Of a stretch of 64,000 nucleotides of DNA, positions 37,955 to 47,070 are shown piece by piece. The DNA is taken from positions 310,001 to 374,000 of the forward strand of contig CAVZYN010000002.1 of NCBI GenBank assembly GCA_963779515.1. The letters are read 5' to 3'. Position 1 is the first letter of the stretch. Each line of letters opens with the position of its first letter. Both the position numbers and the translations under genes were made by a program. The stretch comes from CAVZYN01 sp963779515. GTDB taxonomy: Bacteria > Pseudomonadota > Alphaproteobacteria > Rhizobiales > Hyphomicrobiaceae. The notes beneath the pieces are model-generated. The model searched no databases. It saw only the letters and a program-made list of their open reading frames with translations, and had not been told where the DNA came from.

Positions 37955-37970
37955 AGCAAACGCTGTGCCA
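37955..37970 (-). promoter_or_regulatory. Sigma-54 (RpoN) -24/-12 promoter of the urt-ure operon
   Basis: Read on the minus strand, TGGCACAGCGTTTGCT fits the sigma-54 consensus TGGCACRNNNNTTGCW at every defined position. The -24 GG is at 37969-37968 and the -12 GC at 37957-37956. Transcription would start near 37945, giving a leader of about 27 nt with GGAG at 37929-37926. This predicts activation by NtrC under nitrogen limitation, the standard control for urea uptake and urease. Confidence 0.85.
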
Positions 37971-38086
37971 GAGCTCGGGGGTCTAGTGAAAAAGCATTTT
38001 AAACTGTTGAAATATCAACATATAAATCCAGAGGCGAGTCATCTGGCCGTGGTCCGCAACGCCGATTGCTGGCGCTCGGTTGATTA

Positions 38087-38101
38087 AAAAATAATCGGCC
38101 A
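38087..38101. promoter_or_regulatory. A/T-rich inverted repeat upstream of urtA
   Basis: GATTA-AAAAA-TAATC forms a short inverted repeat about 120 bp upstream of the sigma-54 promoter, in the range where activators of sigma-54 bind. It does not match the NtrC consensus, so its role is open. The rest of 37971-38144 shows no gene. Confidence 0.25.
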
Positions 38102-38144
38102 TAATCAGGCTGCATAAAAAATAGACAGTGCTGCGCGCGGGTAT

Positions 38145-39863
38145 TTAGGCGCGGTCACCGTGGATGGCGTGCCGGACGGCGCGGTAGGCGAACGTGATGG
38201 CCGGCCCGAGGGTTATGCCAGGGCCTGGATAGGTGCCGCCCATGATGGATTGAGCTTCGTTACCGCAGGCATACAGACGTTCAATCGGTTGAGCTGCCTC
38301 GCGCAGAACCTGCGCCCAGGCGTTGATTACGAGGCCAGTCGCCGCGCCAATATCGCCTGGGTACAGGCGGACGGCATAGAACGGCGGGTTCTTTATGGGC
38401 CCTAATGTCGGGTTTGGGGTGTGGCCAGGGTCGCCGTTGATCTTGTGGTAGGGCGTCGTGCCGCGTCCGAACTCGCTATCAACGCCGCTCGCGGCGCTTT
38501 CATTGATCGTTGCCACTGACTTGTCCAATGCCGCGCGATCCATGCCGAGTTTTGCAGCGAGTTCATCGAGCGTTGCCGCCTCGGTCAAATAGCCGTCTGC
38601 GAGGTAGCTTGTGAGATTGCGTGTTCCCATGCGCACCATGCCGAGGCCATACTTTTTCAAGCCAACGGCATCGGTGATGATGAAGCATGGAATGGCGGGC
38701 GAGGCGCGATGCGCCTCGAACATCGCGCGGACGAAGAGGTGATATGAGGTCGATTCATTGACGAACCTCTCGCCTTTTTGATTGACGCAGATCGTGCCTG
38801 GTTTCGAGCGATCAAGAACGAAGTGGGGAAACACAGCTTTGGTGCCGTCTGCGCGCGTGCGTATCGAAACGGGGGCCCAGTAAGCGTTGTCGAGGCTGCC
38901 TTCACCGAAGCGAGCGCCGAGGGCAAGTGCAAGATCCTGCATTTCGCCGGTATGTCCAGGCGCCGCGGGGCTATGTGACAAGGTGGCTTCATGCAGCATT
39001 TCGGCACGGCGTGTTCGATGATTGCTGAAGCCGCCGGCTGCCAAGATGATCGCGCGCCGTGCTCGGACCTCACGGGTGCTTCCCTGCCGCTCGAAGGTCA
39101 CGCCGCTGACACCGCCGTGGTCCGATTTCAGCGCGCGCACCGACGTCTCGGTGAGGATATCAACGTTTCGATCGAGCAGGGATTTGAGGAGACGCCCGGT
39201 AAGCGCGTTCCCCATCAGCAAGCGGGTGCCGCGTTTGGAACCAGCAATGCGGTCACGGCCATAGCGCGCCAGAATAGTTGCAGCATGGCGCGTCGATCCG
39301 AGTGTCTTGCCGACTTTCAACAGGTGGCCGATATCAGTTCGATCGACCATCATGCCGCCGAGGAGAGTGAACTCCGGGATGGGCGGGCGGAGCAGCGCGA
39401 GATGGCCGCCGAGGCTCAGTCCGTCGAACGGCAGAGGTTCAAGCGCGCGGCCACGCAGTGTGGCGCCCTCGACGTGCTGCTCGTAATCGGGGTGGGTTGC
39501 ATAGGGGCGGAACTTGACCTCGGACTGCGTTTCCAGTGTTTCGATTGCTTCAGGGCCGCTGGTCAGGAACGCTTGGCGCAGGGCCGCGTCCGAGTGGTTG
39601 CCAACAACGCCGGTCAGAAATCTGGAGGTGTTCTCCAGACTATCGTCATCTGTCACGGTTTGTGCGTGACGGGAATTCGGAATCCATGTCGACCCCGCTG
39701 AGAGGGCCGAGGTTCCGCCGACAAAATCCGTGCGTTCGATCAGCAGCACCTTCTGCTTTTCGATGGCGGCAAAGAGCGCGGCGGCCATGCCGGCGGCACC
39801 GGCCCCGATCACGATGACATCGTATGCGCCTTGGTCAGGAATGGTGTCGATTTGATTGATCAT
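38145..39863 (-). CDS. FAD-dependent fumarate-reductase/3-ketosteroid-dehydrogenase-type oxidoreductase
   Basis: This 572-residue flavoprotein starts with a Rossmann FAD motif (VIVIGAGAAGMAAALFAAIEK) followed by ERTDFVGGTSALSAGSTWIPNS, a substrate-binding insert, and the C-terminal AATGLVINAWAQVLR and YPGPGITLGPAITFAYRAVRHA. This is the KstD/FrdA-like family that dehydrogenates steroids or reduces double bonds; FAD is probably non-covalent. The substrate is not evident. Its start overlaps the end of the AroE-like gene by 29 nt, so the two are co-transcribed. Confidence 0.85.
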   Translation of the reverse strand: MINQIDTIPDQGAYDVIVIGAGAAGMAAALFAAIEKQKVLLIERTDFVGGTSALSAGSTWIPNSRHAQTVTDDDSLENTSRFLTGVVGNHSDAALRQAFLTSGPEAIETLETQSEVKFRPYATHPDYEQHVEGATLRGRALEPLPFDGLSLGGHLALLRPPIPEFTLLGGMMVDRTDIGHLLKVGKTLGSTRHAATILARYGRDRIAGSKRGTRLLMGNALTGRLLKSLLDRNVDILTETSVRALKSDHGGVSGVTFERQGSTREVRARRAIILAAGGFSNHRTRRAEMLHEATLSHSPAAPGHTGEMQDLALALGARFGEGSLDNAYWAPVSIRTRADGTKAVFPHFVLDRSKPGTICVNQKGERFVNESTSYHLFVRAMFEAHRASPAIPCFIITDAVGLKKYGLGMVRMGTRNLTSYLADGYLTEAATLDELAAKLGMDRAALDKSVATINESAASGVDSEFGRGTTPYHKINGDPGHTPNPTLGPIKNPPFYAVRLYPGDIGAATGLVINAWAQVLREAAQPIERLYACGNEAQSIMGGTYPGPGITLGPAITFAYRAVRHAIHGDRA

Positions 39864-40674
39864 CGATGCACGTTGCCTCAGAGGGATCCGCCAACAAGAA
39901 GTCGACCATAAGGTCGCGCACTTTCAAGAACATCTCGGTGCCGGTCGATGTTTTGCAACCACGCTGTTGGGCATGCAAGATGAGGGGCGGCCGTTCCGGC
40001 AGCGTGACGACGTCACCGACGAACGTGTGAGGTCGCAAGCTTTCAACATCCAGCGGCAACGGATCATGGGCGCGCATGCCGAGCGGGGTGGCGTTGATCA
40101 CTATATCGAAGCCGCTTGCGCTGGGTTGCGCTGGAACTGCATTGAAGTCCGCGGACCGGAGCCGTTCAATGAGCGTGTTGCAGCGTCGTGCATCAATATC
40201 ACAGATGCCGATTGCCTCCACGCCGGCGTTAGCGACTGCATGAGCGATGGCCGTGCCGGCGCCGCCAGCGCCAATGATGAGTGCGCGGCGGTCCTTGAAG
40301 TTGCAGCCATTGTCCTGGCAGGCCGCAACCAGTCCAAGTCCATCGAACATGTCGCCGTGGAGGCTGCCGTCGGCGCGACGGCGAATCGTGTTTACCGTCT
40401 GCAGAAATCCGGCGTGTGCGCTGACCGCGTCGCAGGCCTCGAAGGCCGCAAACTTGTGCGGCACGGTCACGATGATACCCCCGACGTTTTGGGTTTGCCG
40501 TATGGCCGCAATAAATGTTTGGAAGTCCTCGGGAGCGATGTGCATCGGGACGCAAATGGCATCGACGCCCCGCTCGTTGAACGCATCGGTCACGCCGGAC
40601 GGCGATTTGACCTGAGCAATCGGGTCGCCGACAATAGGAAAAAGCCGCGTTTTGCCGCTGAGGTCGCCGCGCAT
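39835..40674 (-). CDS. Shikimate/quinate dehydrogenase-like oxidoreductase (AroE family)
   Basis: About 279 residues from the ATG at 40674 (MRGDLSGKTRLFPIVGDPIAQVKSP). AroE features are seen: GIIVTVPHKFAAFEACD (catalytic Lys in VPHK), TVNTIRR, GDMFDGLGLVAAC, the NAD(P)-binding GAGGAGTAIAHAVANAG and INATPLGM. It is coupled to the KstD-like flavoprotein rather than to aromatic biosynthesis genes, so it is more likely a catabolic paralogue (AroE-like or YdiB-like) than the housekeeping enzyme. The longer open frame upstream to 41046 is antisense to selO. Confidence 0.85.
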   Translation of the reverse strand: MRGDLSGKTRLFPIVGDPIAQVKSPSGVTDAFNERGVDAICVPMHIAPEDFQTFIAAIRQTQNVGGIIVTVPHKFAAFEACDAVSAHAGFLQTVNTIRRRADGSLHGDMFDGLGLVAACQDNGCNFKDRRALIIGAGGAGTAIAHAVANAGVEAIGICDIDARRCNTLIERLRSADFNAVPAQPSASGFDIVINATPLGMRAHDPLPLDVESLRPHTFVGDVVTLPERPPLILHAQQRGCKTSTGTEMFLKVRDLMVDFLLADPSEATCIDDQSNRHHS

Positions 40675-40803
40675 GATGAGGTGTTGTCTCGCGTTGTGGG
40701 CTCGGCACTGTCGCATGCCGATGCTAAGGTCTCCATCGTAATAGGCACGAGATTTGAAGCTTTGGCTGTGCAAGGCACTTATGCACGGCCCGCAAGATGA
40801 GTG

Positions 40804-42288
40804 ATGACACACGTGGGCGGACAGATTGATTTCAACAACAGCTACGCGAGATTGCCGGATCGGTTCTATGCGCGGTTCGATCCGACACCGGTCGCGCGAC
40901 CCCGCCTGATCAAACTCAACGAGAAGCTGGCGCTGGAACTCGGGCTCGATCCGGCGGTGCTTGCGTCTCAGGAGGTGATCGAAGCGCTCGCAGGTAATCG
41001 TGTGCTGGCGGGCAGTGAACCGCTCGCGATGGCCTATGCTGGGCATCAGTTTGGTTCATTCACACCGCAACTTGGGGATGGACGCGCCATTCTGCTTGGT
41101 GAAGTGATCGGCCAGGATGGGCAGCGCCGGGACATTCAACTCAAGGGATCGGGTCCGACGCCCTTCTCGCGGCGCGGTGATGGACGTGCGGCGGTGGGGC
41201 CTGTGCTGCGGGAATACATCATCAGTGAGGCCATGGCGGCGTTTGGGATACCAACGACGCGCTCACTGGCAGCAGTGGCAACGGGGGAAACCGTGTGGCG
41301 CGAGACGCCATTGCCCGGGGCGGTGCTGACTCGTGTCGCCGCCAGCCACATTCGCGTCGGTACGTTTCAATACTTTGCGGCGCGTGCAGACGTCGACGCG
41401 ATCCGGTGCCTCGCCGATCATGTGATCGCGCGACACTATCCAGAGGTCAATGGTGCAGACAATCGCTACCTCGGATTGCTTGATGCCGTGATCAGCCGGC
41501 AAGCGGCGCTTGTCGCGCAGTGGCTGCTGGTTGGGTTCATTCATGGTGTGATGAACACCGACAATATGTCGATCGCCGGCGAGACGATCGACTATGGGCC
41601 GTGCGCCTTTCTCGATTCCTACGACCCCGCAAAGGTCTTCAGCTCGATCGATCAGATGGGGCGATATGCGTATGAGAACCAGCCGGGTATTGCGCAGTGG
41701 AACCTCGCGCGGTTCGCGGAAACGCTGTTGCCCTTGCTCGCTGATGAGCAGGCAGCGGCGGTCGGATTGCCGCAAGAGATGATCGAGGGGTTCTCGCCGC
41801 GGTTCGGGACCGCGTACACGGCGGGGCTAGGCCGAAAACTTGGGTTGCTCGAAGCGAGGGCTGACGATACCGAGCTGGCGCAAGCGTTGTTGGCGTTGAT
41901 GGCGCAATCGGGCGCAGACTTCACGTTGACATTCAGCGGGCTCAGTGACGTCGCGCGTGGTTCCGACGGATCGCTCGCAAAAGTACGGCAGCAATTCCGT
42001 GTGCCGGATGAATTCGATGCTTGGGCGGCGCGGTGGCGGCAGCGGCTCAGCGCCGAGCCATCGGCACCCGGGGCGCGCCATGCGGTCATGCGCGTCGCCA
42101 ATCCAAGGGTAATTCCACGCAATCATCTGGTGGAAGAAGCAATCGCTGCGGCAGTGGGTTCAGGGGACTTTGCGCCGTTTGAAGCGTTGGTGGCGGTGGT
42201 GGCCGCGCCGCTCCAAGAGTATGCGCCGCATTTCAGCGCCCCACCGCGGCCAGAGCAGATTGTCCAGGCCACGTTCTGCGGGACGTAG
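40804..42288 (+). CDS. selO: SelO family pseudokinase, protein AMP-transferase
   Basis: This 494-residue protein begins with IDFNNSYARLPDRFYARFDPTPV and contains AYAGHQFGSFTPQLGDGRAILLGE, QLKGSGPTPFSRRGDGRAAVGPVLREYI, GVMNTDNMSIAGETIDYGPCAFLD and the C-terminal PRVIPRNHLVEEAI, ending in the conserved CGT with the near-terminal Cys. SelO adenylylates proteins using a flipped kinase fold and is linked to redox stress. The ATG at 40804 is preceded by an in-frame GTG at 40801. Confidence 0.96.
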   Translation: MTHVGGQIDFNNSYARLPDRFYARFDPTPVARPRLIKLNEKLALELGLDPAVLASQEVIEALAGNRVLAGSEPLAMAYAGHQFGSFTPQLGDGRAILLGEVIGQDGQRRDIQLKGSGPTPFSRRGDGRAAVGPVLREYIISEAMAAFGIPTTRSLAAVATGETVWRETPLPGAVLTRVAASHIRVGTFQYFAARADVDAIRCLADHVIARHYPEVNGADNRYLGLLDAVISRQAALVAQWLLVGFIHGVMNTDNMSIAGETIDYGPCAFLDSYDPAKVFSSIDQMGRYAYENQPGIAQWNLARFAETLLPLLADEQAAAVGLPQEMIEGFSPRFGTAYTAGLGRKLGLLEARADDTELAQALLALMAQSGADFTLTFSGLSDVARGSDGSLAKVRQQFRVPDEFDAWAARWRQRLSAEPSAPGARHAVMRVANPRVIPRNHLVEEAIAAAVGSGDFAPFEALVAVVAAPLQEYAPHFSAPPRPEQIVQATFCGT

Positions 42289-42303
42289 TGTTGGTTGAGT
42301 GCT

Positions 42304-43986
42304 CTATTTCCGCCGGAGGATCTGGCTCCAGCGATTGGTCGTGTGACAGCTCGTGCAGTTGGGTTGGCGGCCCTTGTGAATGTCGTCGTCCTTGTGGCAA
42401 TCGATGCATTGACGCGGCTCAGGGCTGCGGGCCTCGCGCAATGGAGCCTTGTGGCACGTCGTGCAATCTTCCTTTAGGTGCTTGCCCGTCAGCGCAAAAC
42501 CCGTTTCGGGTTCGCTATGGAAGAATTGCTTGGCGGCGAATTTGGCTTTGAGTTCCGCGATCTGATCGTTGAGTGTGCGCGGGCGTGCGCCACCGAGCGC
42601 CATCGGAGCGGTCTCGGTTCTGCGCTGCAGTTCGGCGTAGACCGACTTGATGTCGGGTTCAGATGCCGGTTGCGGAGACGGCGTGATCGGGACTGAATTG
42701 CTTGCTGGGATGTTGGCGGATTTTGTGGGCTGCGCGTCCTTGGCTGCGGTTCGAGTGTTCGCCGGTGCACGTGACCCGATCGCTTGGGGCTTGACGACGA
42801 GAACCGGCACTCCTTCAGGCTGCTCAGCGCGGGCGGCGGCTCGTGCGTCGACTTTCGGCATGTCAGGGGTTGGGCTGCGGCTTGCCTCAATGGATTGCTG
42901 GCGCTCAACCGGTCGCGGTTCAGTGATCCGCGCCGCCGGTGCGACCGCGCTTTTTCCTTCGTGCAGCATCACGGGGCGTGATTTGCGCGGGTCGGCAATC
43001 GGGGGGGCAGCGATGCTACGAGCCGCACTTGCAGAGCGATGTGGGAGCCCATCCCAGTCCCATACGGCGATGACGTGCAATACCGTCGCCATCACCATGA
43101 TCAGGAACAGTGGGAGGTGGAAGAGTCGCCACCGCGCCCAGAGCTGCTCACGCACGGATTGGCTCGTGGCCGCGCGTGCCAGTCCAACGTAGGTACGAAA
43201 GTGGTTGCCAATCAGACGCTTCACTTGGCGGATGTCGCCGTCAGCGAGACGCTGGTTACGCGCGGATTCATCGATCAGGGAGGAAATTGTCTCAGCCAGA
43301 AGGCGGCGAGCGTACTCAACCTTGTATCGCGCCCGGAGGCTAGCGGCGATGCCTTGGCGTGGCTTGAGGAGTTCGCGCTCGATGGCGTCGAATGTGGCGA
43401 TCAGGTTGGATTTGCCAGGGCCGGGAACGCAGAGTGCCGCAAGAATGGCATTGCGATGTTGCTCGGCGCGCTGCTTCGATGCGTAGAAGTCGCGACTGGC
43501 ACGACCGTAGACAAAAAAACCGGCTATGCCGCTGGTGACGACCAACAACATGCTCCACAAGGCAACATTGGCGTTCGAGCCGCCGTACCCAAAATTACAA
43601 TGATAGAGAATTAGGACAGGAGCACCGAGGCCGATCAAGATGTGGGCGTGAAACCAACTGCCGATGCTGCCGATCTGGAGACGTTTGGTCAGTGCTTTGC
43701 GCAGCGGATAGAGCAGCAGCAGGCCCATGATCGTTGTGCCGGTTACGCCGAGCCAGAACCGCGCGCCGCTGCCAAACTTGATGTCGGCGAGCGTCCGTTG
43801 AAGCTCTGACAGTCCTATTGCACCGGCATCGACCCCAATTCTGAGTAAGACGCCAGGCAAGAGCGCGACGCATGCCAACACGAGATAGCGCCCGACAACG
43901 CCATGGCGAGCGCTGGTCTGCGCTGCTGGTGCGGGGGCGCCAGTCACGGCCGTTGCCGGACCGGCTCTGTTGGTCGCTGCTGGCAA
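42304..43986 (-). CDS. Membrane protein with C-terminal triheme cytochrome c domain
   Basis: This 560-residue protein has five likely membrane helices. They run from about residue 30 (RYLVLACVALLPGVLL) and include FWLGVTGTTIMGLLLLYPL, HAHILIGLGAPVLILYHC, VALWSMLLVVTSGIAGFFVY and, after a cytoplasmic coiled segment, LFHLPLFLIMVMATVLHVIAVW. His residues inside the helices suggest b-heme ligation. A Pro/Ala-rich linker of about 150 residues leads to a C-terminal domain with three c-type heme motifs: CTTCH (Cys508), CIDCH (Cys527) and CTSCH (Cys544). It probably moves electrons across or along the membrane. It is divergent from the ferredoxin-flavoprotein gene. Confidence 0.8.
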   Translation of the reverse strand: MPAATNRAGPATAVTGAPAPAAQTSARHGVVGRYLVLACVALLPGVLLRIGVDAGAIGLSELQRTLADIKFGSGARFWLGVTGTTIMGLLLLYPLRKALTKRLQIGSIGSWFHAHILIGLGAPVLILYHCNFGYGGSNANVALWSMLLVVTSGIAGFFVYGRASRDFYASKQRAEQHRNAILAALCVPGPGKSNLIATFDAIERELLKPRQGIAASLRARYKVEYARRLLAETISSLIDESARNQRLADGDIRQVKRLIGNHFRTYVGLARAATSQSVREQLWARWRLFHLPLFLIMVMATVLHVIAVWDWDGLPHRSASAARSIAAPPIADPRKSRPVMLHEGKSAVAPAARITEPRPVERQQSIEASRSPTPDMPKVDARAAARAEQPEGVPVLVVKPQAIGSRAPANTRTAAKDAQPTKSANIPASNSVPITPSPQPASEPDIKSVYAELQRRTETAPMALGGARPRTLNDQIAELKAKFAAKQFFHSEPETGFALTGKHLKEDCTTCHKAPLREARSPEPRQCIDCHKDDDIHKGRQPNCTSCHTTNRWSQILRRK

Positions 43987-44026
43987 ATCCGATCCCCCGG
44001 TGGAGTTTGCGTCAGCGGTCCCCTAC

Positions 44027-44039
44027 AGCACGAAGTGCT
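44027..44039. promoter_or_regulatory. Short palindrome between the cytochrome and flavoprotein genes
   Basis: AGCAC-gaa-GTGCT is a perfect 5-bp inverted repeat in the divergent promoter space (43987-44074). It could be an operator shared by both redox genes; there is no independent support. Confidence 0.2.
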
Positions 44040-44074
44040 CGAGATTGTGATGCTGGTGTAGCCAATTTGAGGCC

Positions 44075-45436
44075 GTGCGCGTTCGCCTCGATAAGGCCGC
44101 AGTCACGCGCGATTGGATCGGCATGCTCGAGGCATTTCCGATCGCTGGTTACACGTCTTACGCAGTGGCTCTGGTGGCGCTGTGGGGTGTGTTTGGTGCT
44201 AGCCGCTGGGTGCGCGAGCGGCGGACATCTTCGCGTCAGCAACAGTTCATTGATGCGGGTGCGGTCGAGCCGCCATCACTGCATCCGGTTATTGATCCTG
44301 CGCGGTGCGTCGGTTGCGGCGCCTGCACACACGCCTGCCCTGAGGGCGAAGTCATCGGCATGATTGACGGCAAAGCGCATCTGCTCGATGCAGGATCATG
44401 TATCGGCCACGGCTCCTGTAAATTGGCGTGCCCTGTCGGCGCCATCGACTTGGTCTTCGGGACGGCGCGGCGCGGTGTCGACATTCCAATCGTTTCCCCG
44501 TCGTTCGAGTCCGACGTTCCCGGTCTTTTCATCGCTGGAGAGCTGGGTGGCATGGGACTGATCGCCAATGCCATCGAGCAAGGCCGGCAAGCGATCGAGG
44601 CCATCGCGCGGCACGATCGTGTGGGCGCCAAAGGTCTCTACGACGTTGTTATTGTCGGTGGCGGACCAGCTGGAATTTCGGCCACGCTCGCCGCAAAAGA
44701 GAGGAAATTGCGCTCCCTCACACTTGAGCAAGATACATTGGGCGGAACTGTTGCGCACTATCCGCGCCGCAAGCTGGTGATGACACGCACCGCCCATCTG
44801 CCGCTCTACGGCAAAGTGCGCATGAAGCGCGTTCGCAAGGAACGTCTTCTCACGCTCTGGCAATCGGTTGTCACACAGACGGGGGTCGAGATCCGCGGAG
44901 GCGTCCGAGTTGAGCGCATTGCTCCACATGCCTGGGGTTTCGAGGTGGTGACGTCGGCAGGTATTTGCCGTTCGAGCACCGTCTTGTTGGCAACTGGACG
45001 GCGCGGCTCGCCCAGACGGTTGGGTGTTCCGGGCGAACACTTGCCGAAGGTGGTCTACAGTCTCGATGACGCCGCCCAATATCGGGGGCAACATGTGCTG
45101 GTCGTCGGCGGTGGTGATAGCGCACTCGAGGCGGCGGTCGCATTGGTGTGCCAGCCCATGGCCAAAGTAACGCTTTCGTATCGCGGAAAGCACTTCAACC
45201 GGGCGAAGCCCGTCAACAGGCGCAAGCTGGACGACGCCGTTAGATCGGGGAAGTTGCAGGTTCTGACCGATACGAATGTGCGTGCCATCGATCCTGATCA
45301 CGTCGTCATCGATGGGGGCCGCGAGCGCGTGGTACTGCGCAACGATGCAGTCATCGTTTGCGCGGGCGGCTTGCTACCGACAACGCTGCTCAACGACATC
45401 GGTGTGAGAGTTGAGACGAAGTACGGCGCCGCTTGA
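44075..45436 (+). CDS. Membrane-anchored 4Fe-4S ferredoxin / FAD-NAD(P) oxidoreductase fusion
   Basis: This protein of up to 453 residues has one N-terminal helix (YTSYAVALVALWGVFGASRWV) and a two-cluster ferredoxin segment, CVGCGACTHACP and CIGHGSCKLACP, in which the second motif has His instead of the second Cys. A thioredoxin-reductase-like flavin/NAD(P) domain follows (VVIVGGGPAGISATLAAKE; second dinucleotide motif HVLVVGGGDSALEAAVAL; LATGRRGSPRRLGVPGE). The redox CxxC of true thioredoxin reductase is absent. The GTG at 44075 has a GAGG site; an ATG at 44123 is the alternative. With the divergent triheme protein it could form an electron-transfer chain (inference). Confidence 0.82.
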   Translation: MRVRLDKAAVTRDWIGMLEAFPIAGYTSYAVALVALWGVFGASRWVRERRTSSRQQQFIDAGAVEPPSLHPVIDPARCVGCGACTHACPEGEVIGMIDGKAHLLDAGSCIGHGSCKLACPVGAIDLVFGTARRGVDIPIVSPSFESDVPGLFIAGELGGMGLIANAIEQGRQAIEAIARHDRVGAKGLYDVVIVGGGPAGISATLAAKERKLRSLTLEQDTLGGTVAHYPRRKLVMTRTAHLPLYGKVRMKRVRKERLLTLWQSVVTQTGVEIRGGVRVERIAPHAWGFEVVTSAGICRSSTVLLATGRRGSPRRLGVPGEHLPKVVYSLDDAAQYRGQHVLVVGGGDSALEAAVALVCQPMAKVTLSYRGKHFNRAKPVNRRKLDDAVRSGKLQVLTDTNVRAIDPDHVVIDGGRERVVLRNDAVIVCAGGLLPTTLLNDIGVRVETKYGAA

Positions 45437-45617
45437 CAGTTGCCAATTGCCACTTTGCCGTCACGGTGCGACCTGGCCGGTACCACAGTTGACGCGGTTC
45501 AGGCCTGATCTCGGCGCCGGTGTTCAGTTGCCGACTGAGGTTACACCCAAAAACAGTCACGTTGTTTCGGTTGTTTTGGCACAAGCCGGGGAAGACGTCA
45601 GATCGTAGGGACATTCA

Positions 45618-47055
45618 ATGCGACGGCACCGCGAGTTGATGACGCGACGTGATTTGATCAAGACGTTCGGGCTCTCGGCTCTTCTGATCCATCCGGTGTT
45701 GCGAAGTATGGCTTACGCCGCCGGGACCCCATTTGAACGGGCGCCGCGCTATGTCTTGTTCTTCAAAGGCGGCTCCTACTATCCGGCCCGGACGAACCCG
45801 AGTTCGCTCGGCGATCTGGCTGGCACACCGATCGCGCCGCTGCAGCCGCACGCCGCGGATATCATACTGTTCAAGAACATGCAGATCCATGGGGGCAGCC
45901 CCAAGAGCGAAGGTTACAAGGAAGAGCATGCGGCCGGGGTCATCGGGTGCTCAACGGGAAACAGTTACAAGTATACGAAGAACGATGCGTACTTTGCCTA
46001 CACCGACAACGAGTTGATCGATGTCCGCATAGCCAATCACTACAAGAGCCGTCCTGACTTGAAGGATGTGCCTTTGGCAAGTCTGCACGTCGGTGGTGGC
46101 GCGCATTCGGACGCGGATCACGTCGGTGTCGGTAGCCGGTACATTTCATTTCGTAATCGGCAGCCGGGCGATACGCGCTATGGCAATGCGATCGAACCGG
46201 TTCAGGACGCTGGGCAAGTCTACGACATGCTTATGCAGACGGCGAGCAAGTCCTGCATTGGTGAGTTCGAACCAATCCCGTGGTGACGCAGACAAGATGA
46301 ACGTTGCGCTGGCGCGTAGGGCTAGTGTCGTCGATTTCATTCTTGCGGATATCAAGGATGCAAAGCTGCGCTACGGCATGGATTCGGAACATGCGCGGAA
46401 GCTCGACGGTCTGCTCGAAAGTTGGAGCCAGTCGGAAGTGGCCGCGCGAAAGCCAGTCAACGGTGGGGCGGCGGCGTCGGTGCGTAAGCCCGCGCACTGC
46501 ACCGCGGTCAGCCGCCCAACCGGCAAGGGCGCTAACAAGCACAATCTCGATCAGTTGGCACCTGTCCACGATCAGATGATCAGCATGATCAAGCTCGCGT
46601 TCGAAATGGATCTCACGCGTGTGGCGGCCTTCACGTTGTCGGGCGGTTCGAGCGGGCAAACTTGGCCAAGCCGTGGCATTCACAGCGCCCACCACACGCT
46701 CGAACACAATGGCGACGTGGAGAGTCTGGTCAAGCTCGACACCTACTACTCTGAAAAGTTTGCGTCACTTCTCACGACCCTCAAAACGATTGATGACGGG
46801 GGAGGGCGGACGGCGCTCTACAATAGTTCGATCCTGCTGGGCATGGAGTGCTGGAGCAACAGCTCCAGTGGTCACTATTTGACGAACATTCCCTTTGTCT
46901 TCGCCGGGCAAGGCGGTGGACGCTTCAAGACCGGCCAGATCGTCAACGCCGCGGGCCGTAACAATAACGACCTTCACGTTTCCTGCCTCAACGCGGCGGG
47001 CGTGCAGACGAATTCCTTCGGTCTGGCGAGCCTCTGCCGTGGCCCGATCATCTGA
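45618..47055 (+). pseudogene. DUF1552 secreted protein with Tat signal, frameshifted
   Basis: The 5' frame starts MRRHRELMTRRDLIKTFG (twin-arginine signal TRRDLIK) and shows APRYVLFFKGGSYYPAR, IILFKNMQIHGG and HVGGGAHSDADHVGVGSRYISF. It stops at 46286. The next frame continues RGDADKMNVALARRASVVDFILADIKD, then HDQMISMIKLAFEMDLTRVAAFTLSGGSSG and NIPFVFAGQGGGRFKTGQIV to the TGA at 47055. The 1438-bp span is 3k+1; dropping one C at atcccg (about 46280) joins IPRGDADK and gives about 478 residues, normal for DUF1552. Function is unknown. In myxobacteria and planctomycetes this family commonly pairs with DUF1592/DUF1588 heme proteins, as here. Confidence 0.83.
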
Positions 47056-47070
47056 GCCGAGGGTTCCGCA

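Noticed and set aside
39835..41046. A longer AroE-like protein starting at 41046
   Set aside because: The extra 124 codons are antisense to selO and show no homology; the AroE fold begins at the ATG at 40674.
45580..45595. Possible sigma-54 site (TGGCACAAGCCGGGG) before the DUF1552 gene
   Set aside because: Only the -24 half matches; there is no -12 TTGC at the correct spacing.
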